A stretch of DNA of 10,626 nucleotides from Paracoccaceae bacterium (lineage in GTDB: Bacteria > Pseudomonadota > Alphaproteobacteria > Rhodobacterales > Rhodobacteraceae): NCBI GenBank assembly GCA_026982275.1, contig JALSHK010000430.1:1-10626 (forward strand), written 5' to 3'. Of this stretch, positions 1-6,477 are shown piece after piece. The translations under genes and the position numbers were made by a program. The notes beneath the pieces were generated by a model, which searched no databases, had not been told where the DNA came from, and saw only the letters and a program-made list of their open reading frames with translations. How positions within the stretch are numbered: the stretch's first letter is position 1; every line of letters begins with the position of its first letter.

Positions 1-2
1 TT

Positions 3-554
3 GAAAAATCCCCTCGAAATGTAAGCATAGAGCAGGCGGCGCGTTTGGCGATTGATGTGCCCTTCGGGGTGGCCAAAGTTGCGCTTACCGTGAATGCCAC
101 GGATGATTTTCTGGATGCGCTCACCGCGCGGGTGCCACTGGACATGCTTCAGCTTCACGGCGCCGAGACCCCCGCGCGGGTGGCAGGGCTGCGTGCGCGT
201 TATGGCTTGCCGGTGATGAAGGCGGTTGGCGTGGCCAAGCCGGAGGATCTGGCCGCGCTTGCAGCCTATGAGGCGGTGGCCGATCAGATACTGGTGGATG
301 CCAAGCCTGCGGAAAACGCCGCGCTCCCGGGGGGGAACGGGCTGGCTTTTGACTGGAACCTGCTGGCAGGCAGGACATGGCAAAAACCGTGGATGCTGGC
401 GGGTGGCTTGATACCGGAAAATGTAGCCACAGCCATCCGGCTTACGGGTGCAGAGCAGGTGGATGTTTCCTCCGGTGTGGAATCATCGCCGGGGGTTAAG
501 GATGCGGCGCTGATCAAGGCATTTATCGCGGCGGCACAGAATTCGCCAAAGTGA
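3..554 (+). CDS. trpF: Phosphoribosylanthranilate isomerase, 5' end missing
   Basis: TrpF converts N-(5'-phosphoribosyl)anthranilate to the carboxyphenylamino-deoxyribulose phosphate in cytoplasmic tryptophan synthesis. The frame is open to the left edge, and the residues before the first possible in-window start (KSPRNVSIEQAARLA) already fit the family, so the true start lies upstream and about 183 C-terminal residues are visible. Recognisable blocks are LDMLQLHGAE, the strand ILVDAKP with the family's general-acid Asp (codon 297-299), LPGGNGLAFDW, WMLAGGL and the phosphate-binding DVSSGVES near the end. The catalytic Cys expected in the first beta strand is outside the window. In many alphaproteobacteria trpF is followed directly by trpB; here two other genes intervene. 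The gene ends 5 bases before the stop of the convergent minus-strand gene. The family call is very secure. Confidence 0.96.
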   Translation, partial: EKSPRNVSIEQAARLAIDVPFGVAKVALTVNATDDFLDALTARVPLDMLQLHGAETPARVAGLRARYGLPVMKAVGVAKPEDLAALAAYEAVADQILVDAKPAENAALPGGNGLAFDWNLLAGRTWQKPWMLAGGLIPENVATAIRLTGAEQVDVSSGVESSPGVKDAALIKAFIAAAQNSPK

Positions 555-559
555 CAATT

Positions 560-880
560 TTACGGGTATGTAGCCAGTGATTGATGGAGTTCCATTCCGG
601 CTTCCATATCCATATCGCTAAAATCCATCACCGCAAAAAACGCATGGCAGACGGCGGATTTTTTCTCCTTTTCTGTGATGTCCTCCACATCTTCAGCGCT
701 GCGAAACTGGACGATATCGATGTAATTGCCATCAGGGGTGCGCACCAGTTCGCGGCGAATAACACCCGCCTCTTTGCTAACAAATTCGCTTTGGAACCTC
801 TCGGAGGCGGCCAAAAGATCCGCCTCTGTTTTGCCCGTGGCCAGTTTGATGGGCGCGAGGATGGTAACCGGTTTTTGCAT
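560..880 (-). CDS. Small dimeric alpha/beta-barrel-like (ABM/Dabb-type) protein, function unknown
   Basis: The protein has 106 residues, no signal peptide and no membrane segment. The pattern is a beta strand (TILAPIKL), a helix (LLAASERFQSEF), a strand pair (GVIRRELVR, YIDIVQFRS), a helix rich in acidic and Lys residues, and a final segment CHAFFAVMDFSDM. This resembles stand-alone ferredoxin-like dimeric alpha/beta barrels of the antibiotic-biosynthesis-monooxygenase/Dabb superfamily, but I see no diagnostic catalytic residue, so an enzyme activity is not claimed. The ATG at 880 is preceded by AAAGGAAA at a suitable distance. It is divergent from the HTH-WYL regulator at 955 across 74 bases, which suggests it is that regulator's target. 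Its stop faces the trpF stop with only 5 bases between. The coding call is fairly secure; the fold assignment is an inference. Confidence 0.8.
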   Translation of the reverse strand: MQKPVTILAPIKLATGKTEADLLAASERFQSEFVSKEAGVIRRELVRTPDGNYIDIVQFRSAEDVEDITEKEKKSAVCHAFFAVMDFSDMDMEAGMELHQSLATYP

Positions 881-918
881 TGGTATTTCCTTTGTTTTTG
901 CTTCTGTATTTCTTTTCT

Positions 919-947
919 ATAGACATATACGCCATTATATGACCTAT
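919..947. promoter_or_regulatory. AT-rich inverted repeat, candidate operator between divergent genes
   Basis: The core is a perfect inverted repeat CATATA (924-929) / TATATG (936-941) with a 6-base spacer. Outside it ATAG (919-922) and CTAT (944-947) extend the symmetry, offset by one base (arms ATAG-A-CATATA and ATAG-GT-CATATA when both are read inward). It lies in the only intergenic space between the small barrel protein and the HTH-WYL regulator, just upstream of the regulator start, where an autoregulatory operator would be expected. Binding by that regulator is an inference; an AT-rich palindrome can also arise by chance. Confidence 0.45.
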
Positions 948-954
948 TTGTTTG

Positions 955-1686
955 ATGCAGCGCACAAGCACCATAAGCCGGCTGGAGCGGCTGGAGATGA
1001 TCACTACCCGTCTGAAGGAGGACAGGTTTTTTACCGCCGCTGGGCTGGCTGGCGAGCTGGGTATCAGCCTGCGCACCCTTACGCGGGATATTCAAATCCT
1101 GCGTGATCAAGGCGTGCCGATAGAGGCTGACAGGGGCCGTGGCGGGGGCTTGCGGCTGGAGAGGCGCTGGGGCATCGGACGGCTGAAACTGAGCTATGCG
1201 CAGGCGGTTGATCTGCTGATCAGCCTTGCGGTCACCGAGCAGATGCAGTCTCCGCTATTTATGGCCCATCTGGGCGCGGTGCGGCGCAAGCTTATGGCGT
1301 CTTTTTCGCCAGATACCAAAAGCAAGGTCGAGGGCCTGAAAGAGCGGATTTTGATCGCGAAATCGGCTTCGGCCCTGCTGCTTGCCGATTTCAGCAATCC
1401 ACCGCGCGATTCAGTCACAAAGCTGCATCAGGCGTTTTTGCAGATGCAGGAAATCAGAATTACCTATCGGGCTGAAAGCGGAGCCGTGACCAGGCGGGTG
1501 ATCCAGCCGCATTATCTGTTGCTGAGCTATCCGATCTGGTATGTGCTGGCATGGGATCATCTGCGGGGCGAGGTGCGTAGCTTTCGCTGCGACCGGATAG
1601 CGGGGATTGCCGCGCAGGAGGCCGAATTCCGGCTGCGGCCCCTGTCTGATTTTACGGCAGCAATCAAGGGCGCTCAGGTGATTTGA
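955..1686 (+). CDS. YafY-like transcriptional regulator, HTH plus WYL domain
   Basis: This 243-residue cytoplasmic regulator has an N-terminal DeoR/HTH_11-type winged helix (about residues 8-65). The segment FTAAGLAGELGISLRTLTRDI is the helix-turn-helix, and the wing carries a DRGRGGGLRL stretch typical of YafY-type proteins. A helical linker follows (about 75-150), then a WYL domain (about 160-220) with IRITYR, RRVIQPHYLLL and PIWYVLAWD, where the name motif reads WYV. WYL domains are known to sense ligands or nucleic acid in bacterial regulators; the ligand here cannot be told. The ATG at 955 is preferred because the first HTH helix begins shortly after it. No clear Shine-Dalgarno precedes it; an in-frame ATG at 997 has a GGAG but would cut the HTH. 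It is divergent from the barrel protein at 560-880 and followed by trpB after 74 bases. Confidence 0.92.
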   Translation: MQRTSTISRLERLEMITTRLKEDRFFTAAGLAGELGISLRTLTRDIQILRDQGVPIEADRGRGGGLRLERRWGIGRLKLSYAQAVDLLISLAVTEQMQSPLFMAHLGAVRRKLMASFSPDTKSKVEGLKERILIAKSASALLLADFSNPPRDSVTKLHQAFLQMQEIRITYRAESGAVTRRVIQPHYLLLSYPIWYVLAWDHLRGEVRSFRCDRIAGIAAQEAEFRLRPLSDFTAAIKGAQVI

Positions 1687-1707
1687 ACGGCGATTCCCTA
1701 TCCCGAC

Positions 1708-1734
1708 TTTACTCTGGCCTTGGCGGGCTATAAA
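1708..1734 (+). promoter_or_regulatory. Possible trpB promoter
   Basis: A TATAAA box (1729-1734) is preceded by TTTACT (1708-1713), with 15 bases between, in the 74-base gap after the WYL regulator. The box is a good -10 match and the -35 a partial one with a short spacer. An own promoter would make sense because trpB is separated from trpF here. Read-through from the regulator gene is equally possible. Confidence 0.3.
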
Positions 1735-1760
1735 TGTTTCCCATTCATAAGGAGCTCACC

Positions 1761-2981
1761 ATGGTCAGTGATTCACCCAACAGCTTTATGCAAGGTCCCG
1801 ACGAGCAGGGCCGTTATGGTATCCATGGCGGGCGGTTTGTCTCCGAGACCCTGATGCCGCTCATTCTGGAGCTGGAGGCGCAATACGAGCATGCCAAAAC
1901 CGATGACAGCTTCTGGGCCGAAATGGATTTCCTCTGGAAGCATTATGTGGGCCGCCCCAGCCCGCTTTATTTTGCCGAACGGCTGACCGGGCATCTGGGA
2001 GGGGCCAGAATTTATCTCAAGCGTGACGAGCTGAACCACACTGGCGCGCATAAGATCAACAACGTGCTCGGGCAAATTCTGCTGGCTCGCCGGATGGGCA
2101 AGAGCCGGATCATTGCCGAGACAGGCGCGGGGCAACACGGGGTCGCCACCGCCACGGTCTGCGCCAAATTTGGCCTTGAATGTGTGATTTTTATGGGGAA
2201 AACCGATGTGGAGCGGCAATCTCCCAATGTGTTTCGCATGAAGCTTCTGGGGGCCAGGGTGGTGCCTGTCACCTCGGGGCGCGGCACGCTGAAAGACGCG
2301 ATGAACGAAGCGATGCGCGATTGGGTGACCAATGTGGACGATACATTTTATTGCATTGGCACCGTGGCTGGCCCGCATCCATACCCCGCGATGGTGCGCG
2401 ATTTTCAGGCCATCATCGGCAAGGAAACCCGCGAGCAAATCATGCAAGCCGAGGGCCGCTTGCCCGATACCCTGATCGCCGCCATTGGCGGCGGCTCCAA
2501 TGCGATGGGGCTGTTTTATCCGTTTCTGGATGACGAAGACGTGGCGATTATCGGCGTCGAGGCGGGGGGGCACGGGGTCGATGACCGCTTTGAGCATGCG
2601 GCCAGCATCAGCGGTGGCCGACCGGGGGTTTTGCATGGCAACCGCACCTATCTTTTGCAGGATGCCGATGGGCAAATTCTTGAGGGGCATTCGATTTCGG
2701 CGGGGCTTGATTATCCGGGCATCGGCCCCGAGCATGCATGGCTGCACGATATCGGGCGGGTGCAATATGTATCGGCCACCGATGCGCAGGCGCTGGAAGC
2801 GTTCCAGCTTTGCTGTGCGCAGGAGGGCATTATACCGGCGCTGGAGCCGAGCCACGCGCTGGGCCATGTGATCAAGCTGGCCCCGACCCTGCCCAAAGAC
2901 CATCTATTGGTAATGAACATGTGCGGGCGCGGTGATAAGGATATATTTACGGTTGCCGGTCACCTTGGGGTGAAACTCTAG
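1761..2981 (+). CDS. trpB: Tryptophan synthase beta chain
   Basis: TrpB condenses indole with L-serine to L-tryptophan using pyridoxal phosphate, normally in a complex with TrpA. The 406-residue product has the usual length. Visible signatures are the PLP-binding block HTGAHKINN with the Schiff-base lysine at about residue 98, the catalytic glutamate in AETGAGQHG (about 120), the cofactor-phosphate loop GGGSNA (243-248), LEPSHA, and the C-terminal CGRGDKD. All key residues are intact. The ATG at 1761 is chosen over the in-frame ATG at 1734 because AAGGAG at 1749-1754 sits 6 bases before it and homologues start near here. No trpA follows: the next gene is an unrelated membrane protein, so the alpha subunit must be encoded elsewhere. 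No leader peptide or attenuator is visible upstream. Confidence 0.98.
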   Translation: MVSDSPNSFMQGPDEQGRYGIHGGRFVSETLMPLILELEAQYEHAKTDDSFWAEMDFLWKHYVGRPSPLYFAERLTGHLGGARIYLKRDELNHTGAHKINNVLGQILLARRMGKSRIIAETGAGQHGVATATVCAKFGLECVIFMGKTDVERQSPNVFRMKLLGARVVPVTSGRGTLKDAMNEAMRDWVTNVDDTFYCIGTVAGPHPYPAMVRDFQAIIGKETREQIMQAEGRLPDTLIAAIGGGSNAMGLFYPFLDDEDVAIIGVEAGGHGVDDRFEHAASISGGRPGVLHGNRTYLLQDADGQILEGHSISAGLDYPGIGPEHAWLHDIGRVQYVSATDAQALEAFQLCCAQEGIIPALEPSHALGHVIKLAPTLPKDHLLVMNMCGRGDKDIFTVAGHLGVKL

Positions 2982-3010
2982 GCGCGGCATGCGAGAGGAC
3001 AAATCCCGGG

Positions 3011-3040
3011 TTTCGGTTATGCGCTTCACTATAATATAAA
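3011..3040 (+). promoter_or_regulatory. Possible promoter for the RDD-family gene
   Basis: The 144 bases between trpB and the RDD gene contain an AT-rich patch with TATAAT (3030-3035) and an overlapping TATAAA (3035-3040). TTTCGG (3011-3016) lies 18 bases before the second box and is a weak -35 match. The -10 element is good but the -35 is poor, so this is tentative. No convincing hairpin terminator for trpB is seen in the same gap. Confidence 0.3.
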
Positions 3041-3111
3041 TGCCTGTATTGCCTTGTTGGCGCGGCATTTAGCTGCCACAATAGACGTATCGAGAGAGCC
3101 GTCAGGCTCTA

Positions 3112-3119
3112 GAGGGAGG
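3112..3119 (+). promoter_or_regulatory. Ribosome binding site deciding a TTG start
   Basis: The purine run GAGGGAGG ends 6 bases before the TTG at 3126. It is the only strong Shine-Dalgarno in this stretch and sets the start of the RDD-family gene at 3126 rather than at the in-frame TTG codons at 3054 or 3057, which have no such site. Confidence 0.65.
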
Positions 3120-3125
3120 CAAAGC

Positions 3126-3887
3126 TTGGAACCACGGCATTTTTGGCGGCGCTTTATTGCATTGGTGATCGATTTTATCCTCCTCAGCCAGCTTGCATTT
3201 TTTCTGGCTGTTCCATTTGCCAATGGCGAGAGCCTTCGCCTGAGTGGCGGCTTATACCAGTCAATCTCTTGTAATGTTGTGTCGCTGGAAGAAAATGCCA
3301 GAGCCTATTTCTCCGGACAGGGCATAAGTGCTGAAAAAGGGAGCCTCTGCGTTTCGTATCAAAACGGTTTCTATGCGGGCAGTGATCTTCTGGTCAGCAG
3401 CGAAACCAACGAGGCAGGCGAAATTGCAGATACAGCAACCACTATTACCGTTTCAATCAATCGCGCAGGCGAGCGGATTATACCTGTCTTTCCGGTTGTT
3501 CTTCTTGCGCCCCTGTCGGTTTTGCTGGGTATGATATTGATGACCTGGCTGTGGCGCGGGCAAACGGTCGGAAAGAAAATCACAGGTGTGCGGGTGGTTC
3601 CCGGGGGGGGCGAAGATTTGGGGTTTGTTCAGGCGGCCAAGCGGGAGATGCTGAAATTTGCACCGGCAATTCTCTTGTTTACCCTCGGCATGCTGGCACC
3701 GGATTATACGCTTGAACGGGTTGTTCCGGTTTTGCAAAACGGGGAGAATGCGGCGATGGCTTTGCTTGTTCTGGGGGCCAGCACATTTATGTATATTCTA
3801 TGGTGGGTTGCGCCGCTGATCTGGTGGAACGGTGCTATGCCCTATGACCGGTTTATCCGGACCGCAGTTGTGCGGGCCACCCGCTAA
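3126..3887 (+). CDS. RDD-family integral membrane protein
   Basis: This 253-residue inner-membrane protein begins at a TTG codon with a strong ribosome binding site. The first segment (residues about 10-31) follows FWRRFIALVIDFILL, which holds the Arg and Asp that name the RDD family. The third signature is near the C-terminus (PYDRFIRTAVV), and GQTVGKKITGVRVV after the second membrane helix is also typical. Hydrophobic segments are at about 10-31, 119-141, 178-190 and 210-233. The loop between the first two is unusually long, about 85 residues, and contains two cysteines (about 49 and 75) that could form a disulphide if it is periplasmic. RDD proteins have been linked to transport in some bacteria, but no specific role follows from the sequence. 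It appears monocistronic, with gaps of more than 140 bases on both sides. Confidence 0.88.
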   Translation: MEPRHFWRRFIALVIDFILLSQLAFFLAVPFANGESLRLSGGLYQSISCNVVSLEENARAYFSGQGISAEKGSLCVSYQNGFYAGSDLLVSSETNEAGEIADTATTITVSINRAGERIIPVFPVVLLAPLSVLLGMILMTWLWRGQTVGKKITGVRVVPGGGEDLGFVQAAKREMLKFAPAILLFTLGMLAPDYTLERVVPVLQNGENAAMALLVLGASTFMYILWWVAPLIWWNGAMPYDRFIRTAVVRATR

Positions 3888-4030
3888 AGCCCGGCCTGCT
3901 GTTCATATACCGGCCGGAATCGTTTGATGTGGATAGCGGCCAAGGCAATATTGTCTGTTGTAACAGCGGCTAAAAGCGCTATGTAAGGCGTCCGCTCAAA
4001 AAGTTGCGGCGTTGTATATGGAGAGAGAGA

Positions 4031-4414
4031 ATGGCGGAATATAAACTGGGCGATATCGTGGCCCTGACAGCGGGTTCGCCCCGCATGGCGGTGGAAGCCG
4101 TGGATGGAGATACGGTTTCGACCGTGTGGTGCAACGAGGGCACCATTCATCGCGACAGCTTTAACCTAGCCTTGATCAAGAAATGGGAAGTCCGCGAAGG
4201 CGGTGACCGAGGCGGCTATAAAGGCGGCGGCGACCGTGGCGGATACAAGGGCGGCGGCGACCGAGGCGGTTACAAGGGCGGCGGCAAGCCTTATGGCGGC
4301 GATCGTGACGGTGGCGGCAAGCGCTTTGAGGGTGGGGAGGATCGTAGCGCCCCCAAAGGCAAGCCTGGCTGGGATGGCAAACCCCGCGAAAAGAAATTTT
4401 TCCGCAAGGATTAG
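4031..4414 (+). CDS. DUF2158/YodC-like protein with RGG-type glycine-rich tail
   Basis: The 127-residue protein starts at an ATG preceded by the purine run GGAGAGAGAG. Residues 1-52 resemble the DUF2158/YodC fold (YKLGDIVALTAGSPRMAVEAV, then VSTVWCNEG, ending near NLALIKKW), a small beta domain of unknown function. Residues 57-102 are low complexity: three perfect copies of GDRGGYKGG followed by looser Gly/Asp/Arg/Lys sequence. The C-terminus is basic (KPREKKFFRKD). RGG-like tails of this kind in bacteria are found on RNA-binding proteins such as some DEAD-box helicases, so RNA binding is a reasonable inference but not shown. There is no signal peptide. The gene stands alone, convergent with the TPR gene 41 bases downstream. 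The coding call is strong because repeat differences are all silent. Confidence 0.88.
   Translation: MAEYKLGDIVALTAGSPRMAVEAVDGDTVSTVWCNEGTIHRDSFNLALIKKWEVREGGDRGGYKGGGDRGGYKGGGDRGGYKGGGKPYGGDRDGGGKRFEGGEDRSAPKGKPGWDGKPREKKFFRKD
4202..4282 (+). repeat. Three in-frame 27-bp tandem repeats encoding GDRGGYKGG
   Basis: Units lie at 4202-4228, 4229-4255 and 4256-4282. Each encodes exactly GDRGGYKGG. The units differ at five codons (first Gly, Arg, middle Gly, Tyr, Lys), always at the third base and always silently. This shows that the repeat is maintained at protein level and is not a very recent slippage product. Confidence 0.9.
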
Positions 4415-4431
4415 GGCCGGCTGTTTTCGGG

Positions 4432-4447
4432 AGGCCATGGCTGGCCT
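4432..4447. terminator. Short hairpin between convergent genes, weak terminator candidate
   Basis: AGGCCA (4432-4437) and TGGCCT (4442-4447) form a perfect 6-bp stem around a 4-base loop, in the 41-base gap between two convergent stops. A T run follows on the plus strand only at 4463-4468, 15 bases after the stem and inside the next gene's tail, so intrinsic termination is uncertain. Confidence 0.3.
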
Positions 4448-4455
4448 TGGCCGCT

Positions 4456-5349
4456 TTACGGATTTTTTGCAGACCCGGCGATCCTGGCGTTGTATTTCTT
4501 CACAGCTTCGGGAAAGCTGGCTGCCGCCCGCTCCAGATAGGGCGAGGCTTCTGCATGGCGCTGGTTCTCGATCAGCAATCCGGCCAAGCGCAGCGATGGC
4601 GGAGCGGCCAAAGCGGAGATTTTGTCGGCTCTGAAAAAGCTCTCTATTGCCGCGTTCTGATTGCCCGAGGCAATATGTATATCGGCCAGACGCCGCCATT
4701 TATCTTCGCTTTCTTGCAGGCTTATCGCATGGCGCATGAATTTTTCGGCCTGCGAATAGCTGGCCGCATCGAATTTAACTACGGCTGCTTCTCGAAACAG
4801 ATTGGCCAATATCCGGCTTGGCCCTCGCACCTCGGAAATTTCAGGTATGTCCTGGTCAATCAGCGCGCTGGCGCGCAAGGGCTGTAAATGCGCGGATAGC
4901 GATTTGTAAATCGACAGGGAGATTTCGGGAGAAAACCGCTCATTGGCCAATCGGGATTCGTAATTTTTGATGATTTGCTCATCCACGCTGTATTTGCGCA
5001 GAAAATTAAAGTAGGAGCAGGTATAGATCAAAACGCTCTGGCCATCGGCACAAGGCGGTAATTGCGAGCTGGAAACGCCGGCCAGAAGCTCGAGGTTTCC
5101 ACCGGAAAGAATGCGGAAAAACCGCTGGAGCGCCGGGCCGTCATCAGCGGTAGCCTGACAGCGCTCGAATTCGGTTTGAGAAATGGGGGCTTTATGGGTC
5201 CGCACCACATCAAGGCTGCCTTTTTTTGTGGCGGCGGCGGCGCGGTAGGAAATCCTGCCGGAATTCGGCTCTTTGATATCCGTAAAAAACAGCAGCCGCC
5301 CCCCGCGCCATACAGGCAGAAAGACATGCGCCATGTCAGATCCAAACAT
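4456..5349 (-). CDS. TPR-containing protein of unknown function
   Basis: The 297-residue product starts at an ATG (5349) with GGAG 5 bases upstream on the minus strand. The C-terminal third has at least two and probably three tetratricopeptide-like helical pairs: about 184-211 (AASYSQAEKFMRHAISL), 218-245 (RRLADIHIASGNQNAAIESFFRA) and 252-280 (LRLAGLLIENQRHAEASPYL). TPRs mediate protein contacts. The N-terminal 120 residues look like a mixed alpha/beta domain (VFLPVWRGGRLLFFTDI, then SVLIYTCSYFNFLRKY) that I do not recognise. No clear signal peptide or membrane helix is present. It is divergent from the sulfotransferase-family gene at 5548 and shares its upstream region, so a link to glycan modification is possible but unproven. 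It ends convergently with the DUF2158-RGG gene. Confidence 0.82.
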   Translation of the reverse strand: MFGSDMAHVFLPVWRGGRLLFFTDIKEPNSGRISYRAAAATKKGSLDVVRTHKAPISQTEFERCQATADDGPALQRFFRILSGGNLELLAGVSSSQLPPCADGQSVLIYTCSYFNFLRKYSVDEQIIKNYESRLANERFSPEISLSIYKSLSAHLQPLRASALIDQDIPEISEVRGPSRILANLFREAAVVKFDAASYSQAEKFMRHAISLQESEDKWRRLADIHIASGNQNAAIESFFRADKISALAAPPSLRLAGLLIENQRHAEASPYLERAAASFPEAVKKYNARIAGSAKNP

Positions 5350-5431
5350 TTTGCGCTCCGGTCTAAATTGATTTGCACTCGCAATTTACCATGATAGAGA
5401 TGGCGGGTGAAGCATAGATACAAAATGAGTG

Positions 5432-5455
5432 ATTTTAAGGTAAATTTTAAGGTAA
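5432..5455. repeat. Perfect 12-bp tandem direct repeat in a divergent promoter region
   Basis: ATTTTAAGGTAA occurs twice head to tail (5432-5443 and 5444-5455) in the 198-base AT-rich spacer between the TPR gene and the sulfotransferase-family gene. The second copy ends 11 bases before the promoter-like TTGTGT. Tandem direct sites just upstream of a -35 are a common arrangement for activator binding, but a simple slippage duplication would look the same. The rest of the spacer contains only a T run (about 5472-5479) and no gene. Confidence 0.8.
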
Positions 5456-5466
5456 TACGACTTTAG

Positions 5467-5494
5467 TTGTGTTTTTTTTCCAATATTATATACT
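5467..5494 (+). promoter_or_regulatory. Promoter candidate for the sulfotransferase-family gene
   Basis: TTGTGT (5467-5472) and TATACT (5489-5494) are separated by 16 bases, a plausible sigma-70-type promoter with a good -10. It lies directly after the 12-bp tandem repeat and would give a leader of roughly 45-50 bases before the ATG at 5548. Confidence 0.45.
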
Positions 5495-5547
5495 GCGGCG
5501 TGTATTTACGAGTAGTAATCCGCTGTAGCAAGTGAGAATGCAGGCAA

Positions 5548-6477
5548 ATGAAAAAAGTAGTATTGCATGTTGGGCCGTCAAAAACAGCCAGCACGACGGT
5601 GCAGAAGTTTTTGTCGGAATATGAGGGTCAATCGGCATTTCACTATCCCTGCTGGGGCTGGACAAGGCCGGATGCCGGCCATCATAATCTGGCCTATGAA
5701 ATGCGCAATGATGACCGGTTTGACCCCTCCATTGGCGGGCTTGACCGGCTGGAGGCGGATCTTTCGAACGGCAAATCCCTGTTTTTGTCTTCCGAGGATT
5801 TCCCGATCTTTGCGCCCTCCATGCAAAAGGTGAAAGATGTATGTGATCGCTTCGGTTTTGAGCTGGAGGTCCTGTTTTTTGTCCGCGATCCGGTGGCGCG
5901 GCTGAATTCGATGTATACCCAGCAGATAAAAACCTTCGTGGAAAATTGCGCTTTTCCCGATTTTATCAACCGCGCCAAGCGCGAAGATAAATTGGGTCTG
6001 CGCAAGAATGTGCGTGATCCTCTGGCCCGTATCGGCGTGAAGGTGCGTTTTTTGCCCTTTATCGGCCCGCAGCTAAACCAGATTTTTGCAGATATGTGTG
6101 AGGGTTACGGGTTTTCCGCGCGAGCAGAGCAATTCGAGCACACCAATCCTGCCCCTTCACCTGAAGAAATTGCGCTTTACCGGCAGATCGGCCATTTAAT
6201 GCAAAAATCCAGGGTCAGCCATTGGGAGGCCAGCAACAGGTTTCGCAAGAAATATGGCTTCACCCAGAAGTTTTTCGGCTTTGACCAATGGCTGATTGAT
6301 GATGTGCGCGAATATCTGGAGCCGGAATACGAAGATCTGGCCGAACTGGGGCTGGGGGAATATGCCGAGGCATTGGAGGCGACGCTCTGGAAGGCCAAGC
6401 CGAAAAACACCAATATTTCGGATCAGGACAAATTCCGCGACTTCAAAGACGATATTTCGGCCTTTATGAAGCTTTAA
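5548..6477 (+). CDS. Sulfotransferase-family P-loop protein
   Basis: The 309-residue cytoplasmic protein opens with VVLHVGPSKTASTTVQKFL, whose GPSKTASTT loop (residues 9-17) matches the 5'-phosphosulfate-binding loop for the PAPS donor. FFVRDPVARLNSMY (110-123) supplies the 3'-phosphate-binding Arg113 and Ser121, eight residues apart as in the family. LFLSSEDF (78-85) is a further block seen in bacterial members. Such enzymes transfer sulfate from PAPS to a hydroxyl or amine; the acceptor here is unknown. The convergent glycosyltransferase genes suggest a glycan acceptor, as inference only. The second half (about 180-309) is helical and rich in acidic residues, without motifs I recognise. The ribosome binding site is weak (AGG 4 bases before ATG). 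The stop overlaps the convergent GT4 gene by 14 bases. Confidence 0.88.
   Translation: MKKVVLHVGPSKTASTTVQKFLSEYEGQSAFHYPCWGWTRPDAGHHNLAYEMRNDDRFDPSIGGLDRLEADLSNGKSLFLSSEDFPIFAPSMQKVKDVCDRFGFELEVLFFVRDPVARLNSMYTQQIKTFVENCAFPDFINRAKREDKLGLRKNVRDPLARIGVKVRFLPFIGPQLNQIFADMCEGYGFSARAEQFEHTNPAPSPEEIALYRQIGHLMQKSRVSHWEASNRFRKKYGFTQKFFGFDQWLIDDVREYLEPEYEDLAELGLGEYAEALEATLWKAKPKNTNISDQDKFRDFKDDISAFMKL

Noticed and set aside
581..922. A plus-strand open frame over the small barrel gene
   Set aside because: The minus-strand frame has a good ribosome binding site and a coherent alpha/beta pattern; the plus frame is low in structure and runs into the divergent promoter region.
1773..2903. A 376-codon open frame on the minus strand across trpB
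   Set aside because: It is antisense to a perfectly conserved trpB, is rich in His, Arg and Pro as expected of a shadow frame, and shows no domain or ribosome binding site.
3001..3013. Palindrome-like patch around CCCGGG after trpB, considered as a terminator
   Set aside because: It has no loop and no following T tract; it is too short to form a stable hairpin.
3891..3917. CCGGCC/GGCCGG inverted repeat after the RDD gene, considered as a terminator
   Set aside because: The loop is 15 bases and no T run follows on either strand, so an intrinsic terminator is not supported.
3951..3985. TTGTAA and TATGTA boxes ahead of the DUF2158-RGG gene, considered as a promoter
   Set aside because: Both boxes are weak matches and other overlapping pairs score as well, so no promoter can be placed with confidence.
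3884..4150. A minus-strand open frame overlapping the start of the DUF2158-RGG gene
   Set aside because: No ribosome binding site or family resemblance, and it is antisense to a better supported gene.
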